NCBI RefSeq assembly: GCF_907164905.1
Contig: NZ_CAJRAF010000002.1
Location: 1,860,001 to 1,924,000 of the forward strand
DNA: 64,000 bases
Source of the DNA: Dyadobacter sp. CECT 9275
GTDB taxonomy: Bacteria; Bacteroidota; Bacteroidia; Cytophagales; Spirosomataceae
Direction: 5' to 3'
Program-made: the position numbers and the translations under genes
The notes under the pieces: generated by a model
What the model was told of the DNA's origin: nothing
Database searches by the model: none
Seen by the model: only the letters and a program-made list of their open reading frames with translations
Shown here: positions 26,326 to 35,549 of the stretch, piece after piece
Numbering within the stretch: the first letter of the stretch is position 1
Layout: every line of letters starts with the position of its first letter

Positions 26326-28830
26326 TTACTTTTGCTCTCCGCCTACCACATCGGTATTGTTTACAGATTTGGTTTTCTTGCGGGGTGCATCAAAACTCAT
26401 TTTCCCGATTGAATAATTAAATGTTATTTTAAAATTCCTGTTGTACAGCTGGTTTACGCCTGTCTGATTAAACTGTTCGGATTTCAGATTGGAGGTAAGG
26501 CGTACTCCTTTGCCCAAAAAGTTTTCAGCGCCAAAACCAATGCTTCCTTTTTTATTAGGAAAGTCCTTCTTGAATCCCAGTGAATACATATAGAATCCGG
26601 TACGGTTACCTTGCAGCTGAATCTCTTTGCCGCGGTAAAAGCCAAAGGCCTGAAGGCCCCAGCCTTGTTTCAGGGAAATTTGAGACATAATCCTTCCCCC
26701 GTAATTCCATCCTGAATTGTTCGCAGGTACCGAAGTGCCGTCCGCTCCGGTAGTTTGCCCTTCCAGATAGGAGTGTAATACATCCAGACTTCCGTTCACT
26801 GTCCATTTCGGAGTAAGGTAAACATTGGCAAAAACATTAAAACCGTACGCCTGCTGTTTACCGACATTATCATAAGTCGTAAGAATAGCCCCGGCGAGGG
26901 TATCTACCGTGGTTCTGATCTGTGTAATGGAGTTGTTGGTCTGCCGCGCAAAAGCCGATACGTTCACATAGGTTTTCTTGATGTTGGTACTCAGCCCCAG
27001 TTCAAAATTATCGGTCAGTTCGGGGCTCAGGGCAGGATTACCCATGCTGATGCTCTGCGGATTAGACAGGTTCACATTGGGGTTGAGCTGCTGAATTCCC
27101 GGCCGTTGGATCCTTCGGTTGTAGGCAGCTTTGAGCGTAGAAGCGCCAAAAGTTTTTGAGACATTGATACTGGGTACCAGATTACCGTAATCGGGTATAC
27201 TTACCGAACCCTTTTCTCCCAGGTCCGCCACAATCCCGGTATACTCGTAACGTGTACCCAGTTTGAATGTGTACTTTTTAAGGGTTGTAAGCGTGTAGGA
27301 AACATATCCTGCGCCTACGTTCTGGTTATAGTTCAGCGCCCCGGCAGGATTGTTCGGATCCAGGACAAAATTGCCTGATTCTCCGGCCAACAGGTATCTA
27401 TAGTCGCTGTTCACTGTCCTGAAAATCCCCTTGGCTCCGAATTCGATCAGCTGATTCTTCCCAATGGGGGTTTGATAATCCGTTTGCAGGGTAAATTCTG
27501 AATTGTAATTTTTATTCTCGTTTTTGATCTGACTGGAAACAGCGCCGCTTTCATTCAAAAGGTCGGTATTGAAATTGTTGGTGAGTCCCGTACGGCTGTA
27601 TAAAGTAGATATGCTCCATTCCTGCTGTGGCTTAAAAGTGCGGATATAATCCACATTAAAATCCACCGTTCCGGAAAGATCCTTGCGGTCTACCTTACGC
27701 TGGGTGGTGGCATCAAACACGTTGTTGCTATACTGATCTATGGAAAGGTTTTGTTTTTGGATAAAATTCCGGGTTCCATATCTCAACCCGGCAGAGAGTG
27801 CCTGGTTTTTACCCAGATCGTAATCCCAGCCCAAAGCGTATTGCCCGAAAAGCCCCCGGTCTCTGGCTGTTGAACGCTGGTGTGTCTGAGAAGCGTTAAG
27901 ACCCGAAAAAGTGGTCTGATCCAGAACACTTTCAGCTTTATTATAAAAGGCACGTCCGAAGCCTCCCAGGGTGAAACCCATTTTCCCCTTCCGATAACTG
28001 CCGTTGAGCCCCAGGTTGGTACCTCTGTTTCCAACGCCAGAGTCGACATTCAAAGTAAGTCCCTGCAGGTTATTCTTTTTTGTAATGATATTGATGATCC
28101 CTCCCGAACCTTCCGCGTCATACTTCGCAGAGGGGGATGTGATCACCTCCACCGACTTGATCATGTCGGCCGGTATTTGTTTCAGCGCATCCGCAACATT
28201 GCTGGCAATAATAGTAGAGGGCTTGTTGTTAATCAGTACGCGGATGTTGGAACTCCCACGCAACGATACATTACCATCCAGATCAACGGATAACATCGGT
28301 ACCTTTCTGAGCAGATCAGCCGCATCCCCACCTTTGGAGGTAATATCTTTTTCCGCATTGTAAACCAGCCTGTCCACTTTCTCTTCCACCATGGATTTTT
28401 CGCCCGTGATCGTTACTTCCTGAAGGGTCTGCACATTTGCCGCAAGCCGAATATTGCCCAGCTCAACATCCTTTCCCTTTTCTACTTTAATGTTATTGAC
28501 CGTTTTATCTTTGAAGCCAATAAAAGAAATGAGAAGACGATAGCTTCCGGGCGCGATTTTGGTCATGGAAAATTTCCCGTTCTCATCGGCTACCGTTCCG
28601 TCAACCGCTTTGTTATCTGCCATGGTAAATAGCGCAATACTGGCAAACTCCACTCCTTTGGACAATGTAGAATCGATAATTGCTCCCGAAATTCTGGAAT
28701 TTCCTTTTGAGGTGGTCGCACCAACGGTTACCGGCACATTCCCAGGCGCTTGGGCAAATCCTTCCGCATGACACAGTAAGGATGAAAGAAAAACAAAGAC
28801 ACCGACTTTAATACTCGAATGATTTTTCAT
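26326..28830 (-). CDS. TonB-dependent outer-membrane receptor with CarboxypepD_reg domain
   Basis: An 834-residue outer-membrane transporter. In order: a signal peptide ending near CHAEGFAQ; a carboxypeptidase-regulatory-like domain (SGAIIDSTLSKGVEFASIAL); a plug (VDRLVYNAEKDITSKGGDAA, VRGSS-type stretch SLRGSSNIRVLINNKPST, SPSAKYDAEGSGGIINIITK); and a beta-barrel ending with NFKITFNYSIGKM plus a 20-residue charged tail. It is not of the SusC type. The cargo is unknown. The ATG at 28830 gives a normal signal peptide; the longer frame to 28914 does not. No neighbouring transport genes. Confidence 0.88.
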   Translation of the reverse strand: MKNHSSIKVGVFVFLSSLLCHAEGFAQAPGNVPVTVGATTSKGNSRISGAIIDSTLSKGVEFASIALFTMADNKAVDGTVADENGKFSMTKIAPGSYRLLISFIGFKDKTVNNIKVEKGKDVELGNIRLAANVQTLQEVTITGEKSMVEEKVDRLVYNAEKDITSKGGDAADLLRKVPMLSVDLDGNVSLRGSSNIRVLINNKPSTIIASNVADALKQIPADMIKSVEVITSPSAKYDAEGSGGIINIITKKNNLQGLTLNVDSGVGNRGTNLGLNGSYRKGKMGFTLGGFGRAFYNKAESVLDQTTFSGLNASQTHQRSTARDRGLFGQYALGWDYDLGKNQALSAGLRYGTRNFIQKQNLSIDQYSNNVFDATTQRKVDRKDLSGTVDFNVDYIRTFKPQQEWSISTLYSRTGLTNNFNTDLLNESGAVSSQIKNENKNYNSEFTLQTDYQTPIGKNQLIEFGAKGIFRTVNSDYRYLLAGESGNFVLDPNNPAGALNYNQNVGAGYVSYTLTTLKKYTFKLGTRYEYTGIVADLGEKGSVSIPDYGNLVPSINVSKTFGASTLKAAYNRRIQRPGIQQLNPNVNLSNPQSISMGNPALSPELTDNFELGLSTNIKKTYVNVSAFARQTNNSITQIRTTVDTLAGAILTTYDNVGKQQAYGFNVFANVYLTPKWTVNGSLDVLHSYLEGQTTGADGTSVPANNSGWNYGGRIMSQISLKQGWGLQAFGFYRGKEIQLQGNRTGFYMYSLGFKKDFPNKKGSIGFGAENFLGKGVRLTSNLKSEQFNQTGVNQLYNRNFKITFNYSIGKMSFDAPRKKTKSVNNTDVVGGEQK

Positions 28831-29144
28831 GGTTCTTAAAATAAAATAAAGAAGGGAGGTGATGAAGGTACCTTTTCCAGGGCCGAATTCCCTATGCAAA
28901 TAACCTACATGCATTTCTAATATTTTTTAATAATAGACAAGCGTGACGTTTTCATCTGCCAATTGCCCCTTAAGTACAGACCAGTAGGATGGAGAGAAAT
29001 GGAAAGAGCTTGCTCACCAGACGAAAACTCTTCCCTAACGACCGGCTCTCTGGCACAACTGTTGCATATCCTTCAGGATTTGTAGTTACTTTTAGCAATT
29101 ATTAAAACAAAACTCCTGTTCAGCAGCGCAAGGATACTATTTTT
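28831..29144. other. Divergent intergenic region, receptor / membrane protein
   Basis: About 310 bases between divergent genes. A weak promoter for the plus-strand gene may be GTTG at 29061 with TACTTTTA at 29087-29094 (22-base spacing), one base off the consensus in each box. Nothing else was recognised. Confidence 0.35.
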
Positions 29145-29882
29145 ATGAATGAGGTTACTATAGATTTCAGCAAGGTTCACCAGATCAAAATTTTTGGAGT
29201 AACAGTAATGGAACCGTCCACGGTCCTTTCAAGCCTGGCCATGACCGTCGTTTGTTTATACGCTTTTATCCACCTCAACCGGCTCGGCCGGGCACATAGA
29301 ATGTACAAGCAGATCCAGTACTTTTTTCTTTTTATGGGAATTGCTACGGCTATTGGCGGGGTACTGGGTCACGGATTTTTGTATGTCACAGGAATGAGGG
29401 GAAAAATACCAGGCTGGTTTGCCAGTATGATTGCCGTGGCCTTATTTGAACGTGCGGCCATCTGGCATATCAAGCCTCTGCTTGCCAGGAAAAGCGGATT
29501 GTTTCTGGGCTGGCTTAACTATGCTGAACTTTTCATATTTTTCGTACTGACCTTTATAACATTGAATTTTGTGGTCGTAGAAGTCCACGCGTTCTACGGG
29601 CTTTTCCTCATGCTGTTTCTGATAGAACTTTACGTATACAAAAAAAAGCGGGACCCCGGAAGCCCGTATATTTTTATTGCTACCGCTCTGGGAGCCGTTT
29701 CAGCAGGTCTTCATGCGCTGAAATTCAGCTTTGGCCCCTGGTTTAATTATAATGACATCAGCCACATCAGTATGGGAGCTTCCATCTGGTATTATTATCA
29801 GGGTGCACGGCATATGACTTTTTACGGTGAAGAAATGGCGGAAATCGAGGAAATAAAACAGGAGCTGGACATAACGGACTAA
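29145..29882 (+). CDS. Polytopic membrane protein of unknown function
   Basis: A 245-residue protein with about seven membrane helices. Polar residues recur inside or near helix ends: GHGFLYVT, SAGLHALKF, and ISHISMGASIWYYYQGARH close to the C-terminus. Conserved-looking histidines placed this way recall CREST-type membrane hydrolases (ceramidase/PAQR/Per1-like), but I only infer this from the pattern. The C-terminal tail is acidic (EEMAEIEEIKQELD). It is monocistronic, convergent with the peroxiredoxin gene. Confidence 0.7.
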   Translation: MNEVTIDFSKVHQIKIFGVTVMEPSTVLSSLAMTVVCLYAFIHLNRLGRAHRMYKQIQYFFLFMGIATAIGGVLGHGFLYVTGMRGKIPGWFASMIAVALFERAAIWHIKPLLARKSGLFLGWLNYAELFIFFVLTFITLNFVVVEVHAFYGLFLMLFLIELYVYKKKRDPGSPYIFIATALGAVSAGLHALKFSFGPWFNYNDISHISMGASIWYYYQGARHMTFYGEEMAEIEEIKQELDITD

Positions 29883-29886
29883 ACAA

Positions 29887-29925
29887 GAAATGGGTTCATA
29901 GCCTACCCGACCGTGAACCCATTTC
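29887..29925. terminator. Hairpin between convergent genes, likely terminator
   Basis: A perfect 12-bp stem (GAAATGGGTTCA / TGAACCCATTTC) encloses a 15-base loop, six bases after one stop and 23 bases from the other. The T runs are short in both directions, so termination strength is uncertain. Confidence 0.6.
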
Positions 29926-29948
29926 CTTGTCTAAATCAGCCTGTAGAA

Positions 29949-30584
29949 TTATTTATTGGGCTGTGGCGTGTAACGCAAATAAGGTTTCACAATTTTCAGG
30001 CCCTTTGTGAATTTTTTCTGTGCATCCTCGGTACTAACCGCCGGAACTACAATGACATCTTCTCCTTCTTTCCAGTCTGCCGGTGTAGCAACCGAATAGT
30101 TAGCCGTTAACTGAAGAGAATCAATAACCCGCAGGATCTCGTTAAAATTACGTCCGGTGGAAGCAGGATAAGTCAGCGTAAGTTTTATTTTCTTATCCGG
30201 CCCGATCACAAAAACCGACCTTACCGTTGCTTTTTCGCTTGCATTGGGATGGATCATGTCATACAGTAAAGCCACTTTTCGGCCTTCATCTGCAATGATC
30301 GGGAAATTAACCTCCGTATCACTTACTTCATTGATATCCGGAATCCAACGGTTGTGAGAATCAAGATCATCCACACTCACCGCCAGTACCTTCACATTAC
30401 GTTTCTCGAATTCACCTTTCAGCAAAGCTGTTTTTCCCAATTCTGTGGTACATACCGGCGTAAAATCGGCTGGATGTGAAAACAGTAACCCCCAGCTGTC
30501 TCCCAACCATTCATGAAATTTTATTTGTCCCTTGGTGGTATTTGCTTCAAAATCGGGGGCGATATCTCCTAATCTTAGTGACAT
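29949..30584 (-). CDS. 1-Cys peroxiredoxin (Prx6 subfamily)
   Basis: A 211-residue thiol peroxidase that reduces hydrogen peroxide and organic peroxides. The peroxidatic motif is PADFTPVCTTE with Cys45. No other cysteine is present, which makes it a 1-Cys enzyme. The Prx6-like C-terminal arm (VATPADWKEGEDVIVVP and onward) is present. It is cytoplasmic, with no signal peptide. A promoter with both Bacteroidota boxes lies about 60 bases upstream. Confidence 0.94.
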   Translation of the reverse strand: MSLRLGDIAPDFEANTTKGQIKFHEWLGDSWGLLFSHPADFTPVCTTELGKTALLKGEFEKRNVKVLAVSVDDLDSHNRWIPDINEVSDTEVNFPIIADEGRKVALLYDMIHPNASEKATVRSVFVIGPDKKIKLTLTYPASTGRNFNEILRVIDSLQLTANYSVATPADWKEGEDVIVVPAVSTEDAQKKFTKGLKIVKPYLRYTPQPNK

Positions 30585-30922
30585 GACTCATGTTTTTTAG
30601 TGAATGAAAATAATTAATCTATTAAGCTTATAGACTTAACACAAAGTTAAATAATTTGTTCCATTCGGGGTCAAATTATTATTTAGATCATCGGAAGGAT
30701 AAACTGTCCTAAAGCCCCGAAAAATACCCCTGATTTCCCTTTTTAACCGCATTTTAAGTTGTCTTTAATTGCGTTTTAATTGTACCGTGCATCCTTTGAT
30801 ACATAATTTCAGGTTAGAAATTATCCCTTCCTTACAACAAGAACATAACAACCTGGTAGCCAATACAAAAAAGTGATTATACATTAAGATATACTTCCTC
30901 AAAAACCTTTCCAATTTGTAAA
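30585..30922. other. Divergent intergenic region peroxiredoxin / dabA
   Basis: A 338-base AT-rich region. It holds the peroxiredoxin promoter described separately. For dabA no clear TAnnTTTG box was found, although T-rich stretches near 30745-30785 could hold a weak one. No hairpin or riboswitch-like structure was recognised. Confidence 0.5.
30642..30675 (-). promoter_or_regulatory. Bacteroidota-type promoter for peroxiredoxin gene
   Basis: On the minus strand TTTG (30672-30675) precedes TAACTTTG (30642-30649) by 22 bases, matching the TTTG/TAnnTTTG consensus in both boxes. The leader would be about 50 bases long. Confidence 0.6.
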
Positions 30923-33418
30923 ATGGAAGCAAAAAACCAAATGTTCGATGAGCGGGAAGTGTTGCACAGGTTAAAACACTACCTGCCTGCTCAGGCCCCT
31001 TTAAAGGACTTTGTACATCACAATACGCTACAGGCATTTCAGGTTTCTAAATTTCATGACGGGATCCGCCAGGCCTCCCAAATATTCGGATACAAAGTTT
31101 CTCCTTCACTGGAAGAATACCGTTCCTTTTTTAATGCAAAGAAAATCAGCCCGGATATACTTGAGAAAATAATCATTGCACAAAAAGGCTTTAAAAATGC
31201 CGCCGTCTGGCGGGATAAAGCTTTATTAAAAAAATTCGATGATACATCTGTACCCCGCGTAGGCAGGGTGAAGGCAAACTGGAAAAAGCAGTATCACATC
31301 GACCTGGATGCGCAGGTACATCCGATCCTTTTCAGGATACTCTGCAGTTATCTTGACCAGGGTATTGCTGTCTGGAGTTTTCCCGCCAACGGCAATGGAT
31401 TACTGGCCTCTCTGCGTGAGATGGAGAAAGGCAGTTTCAGCAGTATTTTCAAAACACGCCGCGCCCGGAACCTGCTGCTCAGCGAAGATACCGCACTGAC
31501 AGAACTCCTGGCAATGCTGGTGGGTGAGGCGGCACTTTACGAACATTATCTTTTTGACCAGCAATTTGCACATCAGGGATGGTCAGGCATGGTTTCCACG
31601 CTGGAAGACCGGCACGAAACTTTGCTTATACGCAAAAAGATCAGTTTGTATGAGCTCGTCTTACTGGAATGTCTGCTCGAAATTGATGCACTTGATCATT
31701 CTTTCGGTAAAAACTGGCAGCCGCTGGTTTCACGTATGGACTCAAAGCCTTCAGAACTTTTTGCGGCTGTACCTGAAACCGAACTGAATGAGGTACTGAA
31801 AATTTTACAGGAAGCGTTGGAATGGACCTATTACGACTGTGTTTTGGCTGCAATCCAAAAACCCAGAATTGAAAAAAGGCCCGTAGCAGGCAAAAGCTTT
31901 CAGGCAATGTTTTGCATTGACGACCGCGAGGGTTCATTGCGCCAGTATCTGGAGTTTACGGATGATCATTGCGAAACATTTGGAACCCCGGGATTTTTCG
32001 GAGTTGAGTTTTACTACCAGCCTGCCGACGGGAATTTTTACACCAAAGTATGCCCGGAGCCCATAACACCCAGGTACCTGATCAAAGAAGTAGGTGCGAT
32101 CAGAAAAAAATCTACTAATGTACATTTCAGCAAGCTACCCTTTTCGTTCCATAGTGGCTGGTCAATCTCTCAAACCCTTGGGTACTGGTCGGCATTCAAG
32201 CTTGCCGCCAATATTTTCAAGCCATCGGCAACGACTGCTGTGGCATCGTCTTTCACACACATGGACCGGTTCTCCAGACTTACGATAGAAAACCAGAGTA
32301 CAGAACATGTTGAAAACGGCCTTCAGATCGGATTCACGGTGGAAGAAATGGCAACGCGTGTGGAAAACCTGTTAAGAAGCATTGGACTGCTGAAAGACTT
32401 CGCTCCCATCGTTTATGTGATCGGACACGGGTCCAGCAGTGTCAACAATCCTCATTATGCAGCCTATGAATGCGGGGATTGCTCAGGAAGAGCGGGGTCG
32501 GTCAATGCACGCGTACTGTCGCACATGGCGAACCATCACGGCGTAAGGAACATTTTAAATACCCGGGGAATCGGTATACCCTCCACAACACAGTTTGTTG
32601 GCGGCTTGCATGATACTACCCGCGACGAAATCGTATTTTACGAGGAAGCAGCTCTCTCACCCGCTAACTTCGACCGGCACGATAAAAATATTTCGGTATT
32701 TGACAAAGCGCTTGACCTCAATGCAAAAGAAAGGTCCCGTCGTTTCCAATCGGTTGATACCAGCCAGTCTGCTGAAAACGTTCATGACAAAATCCGTCTG
32801 CGCTCAATCTCGCTATTCGAACCCCGCCCGGAACTAAACCATGCGACCAACGCACTTTGCATTATTGGCCGACGTGAGCTGTCAAAAAATGTATTTCTGG
32901 ACAGAAGAGCATTTATAAACTCTTACGATTACGCCATTGACCCGGAAGGAAAATACCTTTTTGATATTATTAAAACAGCCGTGCCCGTTTGCGGAGGTAT
33001 CAATCTTGAATACTATTTTTCGCGGGTTGATAACCAGAAACTTGGGGCCGGTACCAAACTGCCGCACAATGTGATGGGGTTGTTCGGCATAGCCAATGGC
33101 TATGAGGGCGACCTGAGGCCGGGCCTCCACAGCCAGATGATCGAAATCCATGACCCACTGAGAATGCTCTTTATTGCAGAACATTTCCCGGATGTATTAC
33201 TGGATACCATTCAGCGGCTGGATACAACTTATGAATGGTTTATCAACGAATGGGTACACCTGGTGGCGGTTCATCCTGAAACCCAGGAGCTATTTGAATT
33301 TAAGGAAGGTGCTTTTTATCCATACAAGTCTTACACTGACACGATAGAAGCTGATTTTGACCTTTCAGACCTGTTTATTACACATCCGGATAACCTCCCG
33401 GCCTATTCACTTCATTAA
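30923..33418 (+). CDS. dabA: Inorganic carbon transporter subunit DabA (DUF2309)
   Basis: An 831-residue DabA, the beta-carbonic-anhydrase-like subunit of the DAB inorganic-carbon accumulation complex. DabA converts CO2 to bicarbonate vectorially, driven by ion flow through its DabB partner. The zinc and catalytic residues known in Halothiobacillus DabA (Cys351, Asp353, His524, Cys539) have counterparts here with near-identical spacing: Cys331 and Asp333 (CIDDREGS), His502 (VIGHGSS) and Cys517 (YECGDCSG). The N-terminus APLKDFVHHNTLQAF is typical. The protein is cytoplasmic and membrane-associated. dabB follows after 87 bases that contain a hairpin. It should therefore be functional. Confidence 0.93.
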   Translation: MEAKNQMFDEREVLHRLKHYLPAQAPLKDFVHHNTLQAFQVSKFHDGIRQASQIFGYKVSPSLEEYRSFFNAKKISPDILEKIIIAQKGFKNAAVWRDKALLKKFDDTSVPRVGRVKANWKKQYHIDLDAQVHPILFRILCSYLDQGIAVWSFPANGNGLLASLREMEKGSFSSIFKTRRARNLLLSEDTALTELLAMLVGEAALYEHYLFDQQFAHQGWSGMVSTLEDRHETLLIRKKISLYELVLLECLLEIDALDHSFGKNWQPLVSRMDSKPSELFAAVPETELNEVLKILQEALEWTYYDCVLAAIQKPRIEKRPVAGKSFQAMFCIDDREGSLRQYLEFTDDHCETFGTPGFFGVEFYYQPADGNFYTKVCPEPITPRYLIKEVGAIRKKSTNVHFSKLPFSFHSGWSISQTLGYWSAFKLAANIFKPSATTAVASSFTHMDRFSRLTIENQSTEHVENGLQIGFTVEEMATRVENLLRSIGLLKDFAPIVYVIGHGSSSVNNPHYAAYECGDCSGRAGSVNARVLSHMANHHGVRNILNTRGIGIPSTTQFVGGLHDTTRDEIVFYEEAALSPANFDRHDKNISVFDKALDLNAKERSRRFQSVDTSQSAENVHDKIRLRSISLFEPRPELNHATNALCIIGRRELSKNVFLDRRAFINSYDYAIDPEGKYLFDIIKTAVPVCGGINLEYYFSRVDNQKLGAGTKLPHNVMGLFGIANGYEGDLRPGLHSQMIEIHDPLRMLFIAEHFPDVLLDTIQRLDTTYEWFINEWVHLVAVHPETQELFEFKEGAFYPYKSYTDTIEADFDLSDLFITHPDNLPAYSLH

Positions 33419-33438
33419 AAAATCAGCCCTTGTCAAAC

Positions 33439-33474
33439 CCATTCACCAAAGACGCACTTTTTTCTGGTGAATGG
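33439..33474 (+). repeat. Hairpin between dabA and dabB
   Basis: CCATTCACCA pairs with TGGTGAATGG around a 16-base loop that ends in a T run. It lies 20 bases after the dabA stop and 31 bases before the dabB ATG. With the T run in the loop rather than after it, it is not a classic terminator. It may set the DabA:DabB ratio or protect the upstream message. Confidence 0.5.
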
Positions 33475-33505
33475 CTGCCAAAGGACCACTCTGAATACCT
33501 TAAGC

Positions 33506-35374
33506 ATGATATTGATTATTGAACTCCTTATCGTTCTTCCGTTGCTGGGGTTTTTCCTGAGTATGCTGGTACCTTCCCAAAAAGAAGGCCTGGTCTCTCG
33601 GGTAACTTTTGTTACGGTAGGGATTCATATGATCATTTCCATGTTTTTTCTGGTTTACTGGTTATTACATAGCAGGCCAGTATTGGATGAAAAAGCTCTC
33701 CTTCTGTTCAAATCCGGTACCTTCGAATTCTTTATCGATTTCCATTTTGATAACGTAACCGCCACTTACCTCCTTGTGGGCTCCTTCCTTACCTTCCTGG
33801 TTGCCCAGTACAGCAGACATTACCTCCACAGGGAAAAAGGATACAAGCACTTTTTTAACACGATACTTTTCTTCTATACCGGCTATATTATCGTGATTTT
33901 TTCGGGAAATCTTGAAACACTTTTTATTGGCTGGGAGATGTTGGGCGTTTCGTCGTTCCTCCTCATCGCATTCTACCGCGAGCGTTATCTTCCCGTCAAA
34001 AATGCCATAAAGGTTTTCTCCATTTACAGGCTCAGCGACCTGGGGCTTCTTCTGGCCATGTGGGCGAGCCATCATTTTTGGCATGAAAACATTACTTTTC
34101 TAAAAATGGGAGGCTATGGGGTTTCGCACAAACATTTGCTTACACACAGCCACATCGGCCTTTTTATATCTCTTATGTTCCTGGTTGCAGCCGCTGCGAA
34201 ATCTGCCCAGCTTCCCTTTTCATCCTGGCTGCCAAGAGCTATGGAAGGGCCAACGCCGTCCACGGCCATTTTTTATGGCTCGCTGTCCGTCCACTTGGGG
34301 GTATTTCTTTTATTAAGGACATTTCACTTCTGGGAGCATCAGTTGCCGGTCCGGATACTCGTCCTGATGCTGGGGCTGGTTACCGCAGTCATCGTTACGG
34401 GAATAGCCCGGGTGCAGGCATCCGTTAAAAGTCAGATCGCCTATGCTTCCATTGCACAGATAGGTCTGATATTCATGGAGATAGCCTTAGGTTTACAAAA
34501 CCTTGCGCTGTTCCATTTTGCGGGTAACGCATTTTTAAGAACCTATCAGTTATTAGCGTCCCCGTCTGTGGTAAGTTACCTCATCCGGGAACAATTCTAT
34601 AGTTTTTCTCCAAAGGCCGCGACCATTGAAACTTCATTTCCTAAAAGGCTCCGGCACACCCTGTATATATTGTGTCTCAAAGAATGGAACCTGGATTCCT
34701 TCCAGTTCCGCTATTTTTGGAACCCTCTCAAAACGGCGGGCAAGAAGCTCCGTTTTCTGACATTCAAGCGGGTGATCATCATCTTCATCCCCGTCTGTCT
34801 TGCAGTCCTGTTCTGGACTTATAACCAAGCAGCCATACCTCCACAGATCAAAGCTTACCTGCCCGTCACGTTTTCATTCATAGGACTGCTAATGGTCCTG
34901 AAATCCTTTACTGAAAGACTCAGCAGCAGAATAAGCTGGCTGCTGGTCATCATCAATCACTTCTGGGTAGCGCTGTCCGTTCTTGTTAATGAAAATGTTG
35001 GATTTGAACCGATGTACCTCTACTTGAGCGGGGTGGTTGTTTCCGGTATACTGGGTTATTTATGTCTCAACAGATTATACACACTAGAAAGAGATATTAG
35101 CCTGGACCAGTTTCATGGGCATTCTTATAAACATCCGAAAATGGCCCTGGTATTCCTGCTTTGCTGCCTGGGGCTTTCGGGTTTCCCGATCACTCCTACT
35201 TTCATAGGAGAAGCTCTGCTTTTTAGCTATATCCGTGAAGACCAAATCGTACTGGCATCTTTGACGGCATTAAGCCTCATTACGGACGGACTCGCCATCC
35301 TCAGAATATATGCCCGGGTGTTTCTGGGGCCGCCTGTTAAATCATTAGACGGAATGGCCTACCGGTCGTCTTAA
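33506..35374 (+). CDS. dabB: DabB, proton-conducting subunit of inorganic carbon transporter (NuoL-like)
   Basis: A 622-residue membrane protein of the NuoL/MrpA family with about 14 helices. Family marks are ETLFIGWEMLGVSSFLLIAF, the lysine-bearing AAKSAQLPFSSWLPRAMEGP followed by TPSTAIFYGS, and VKSQIAYASIAQIGL. As dabA's neighbour it is the cation-conducting partner that powers DabA. I use the ATG at 33506 (MILIIELLIVLP); the GTG at 33467 would add 13 unlikely residues and start within a hairpin. A good intrinsic terminator follows. Confidence 0.9.
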   Translation: MILIIELLIVLPLLGFFLSMLVPSQKEGLVSRVTFVTVGIHMIISMFFLVYWLLHSRPVLDEKALLLFKSGTFEFFIDFHFDNVTATYLLVGSFLTFLVAQYSRHYLHREKGYKHFFNTILFFYTGYIIVIFSGNLETLFIGWEMLGVSSFLLIAFYRERYLPVKNAIKVFSIYRLSDLGLLLAMWASHHFWHENITFLKMGGYGVSHKHLLTHSHIGLFISLMFLVAAAAKSAQLPFSSWLPRAMEGPTPSTAIFYGSLSVHLGVFLLLRTFHFWEHQLPVRILVLMLGLVTAVIVTGIARVQASVKSQIAYASIAQIGLIFMEIALGLQNLALFHFAGNAFLRTYQLLASPSVVSYLIREQFYSFSPKAATIETSFPKRLRHTLYILCLKEWNLDSFQFRYFWNPLKTAGKKLRFLTFKRVIIIFIPVCLAVLFWTYNQAAIPPQIKAYLPVTFSFIGLLMVLKSFTERLSSRISWLLVIINHFWVALSVLVNENVGFEPMYLYLSGVVVSGILGYLCLNRLYTLERDISLDQFHGHSYKHPKMALVFLLCCLGLSGFPITPTFIGEALLFSYIREDQIVLASLTALSLITDGLAILRIYARVFLGPPVKSLDGMAYRSS

Positions 35375-35410
35375 AGATAAGTTAACCTGTTCATATTTAG
35401 TAAAATTAGA

Positions 35411-35444
35411 AATCGCCCGGTAATCTGAAACCGGGTGGTTTTTT
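35411..35444 (+). terminator. Intrinsic terminator after dabB
   Basis: An 11-bp stem with two G-U pairs (AATCGCCCGGT / ACCGGGTGGTT) and an eight-base loop is followed by a run of T, 37 bases after the dabB stop. Confidence 0.8.
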
Positions 35445-35456
35445 GTATTTCAGCCC

Positions 35457-35486
35457 TTTCCTTTTCAGCTTCATCAAATAATTTTG
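35457..35486 (+). promoter_or_regulatory. Possible promoter for cysteine desulfurase operon
   Basis: A perfect TAATTTTG (TAnnTTTG) lies at 35479-35486. The upstream box is weak: TTTC at 35457-35460, 18 bases away. Transcription from here would give a leader of about 55 bases. Confidence 0.35.
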
Positions 35487-35549
35487 CCGTAATTCTGCCA
35501 AAATGATTAATTTAATGAGTTAGAAATTTACATTAAAGTACCGGCCATC

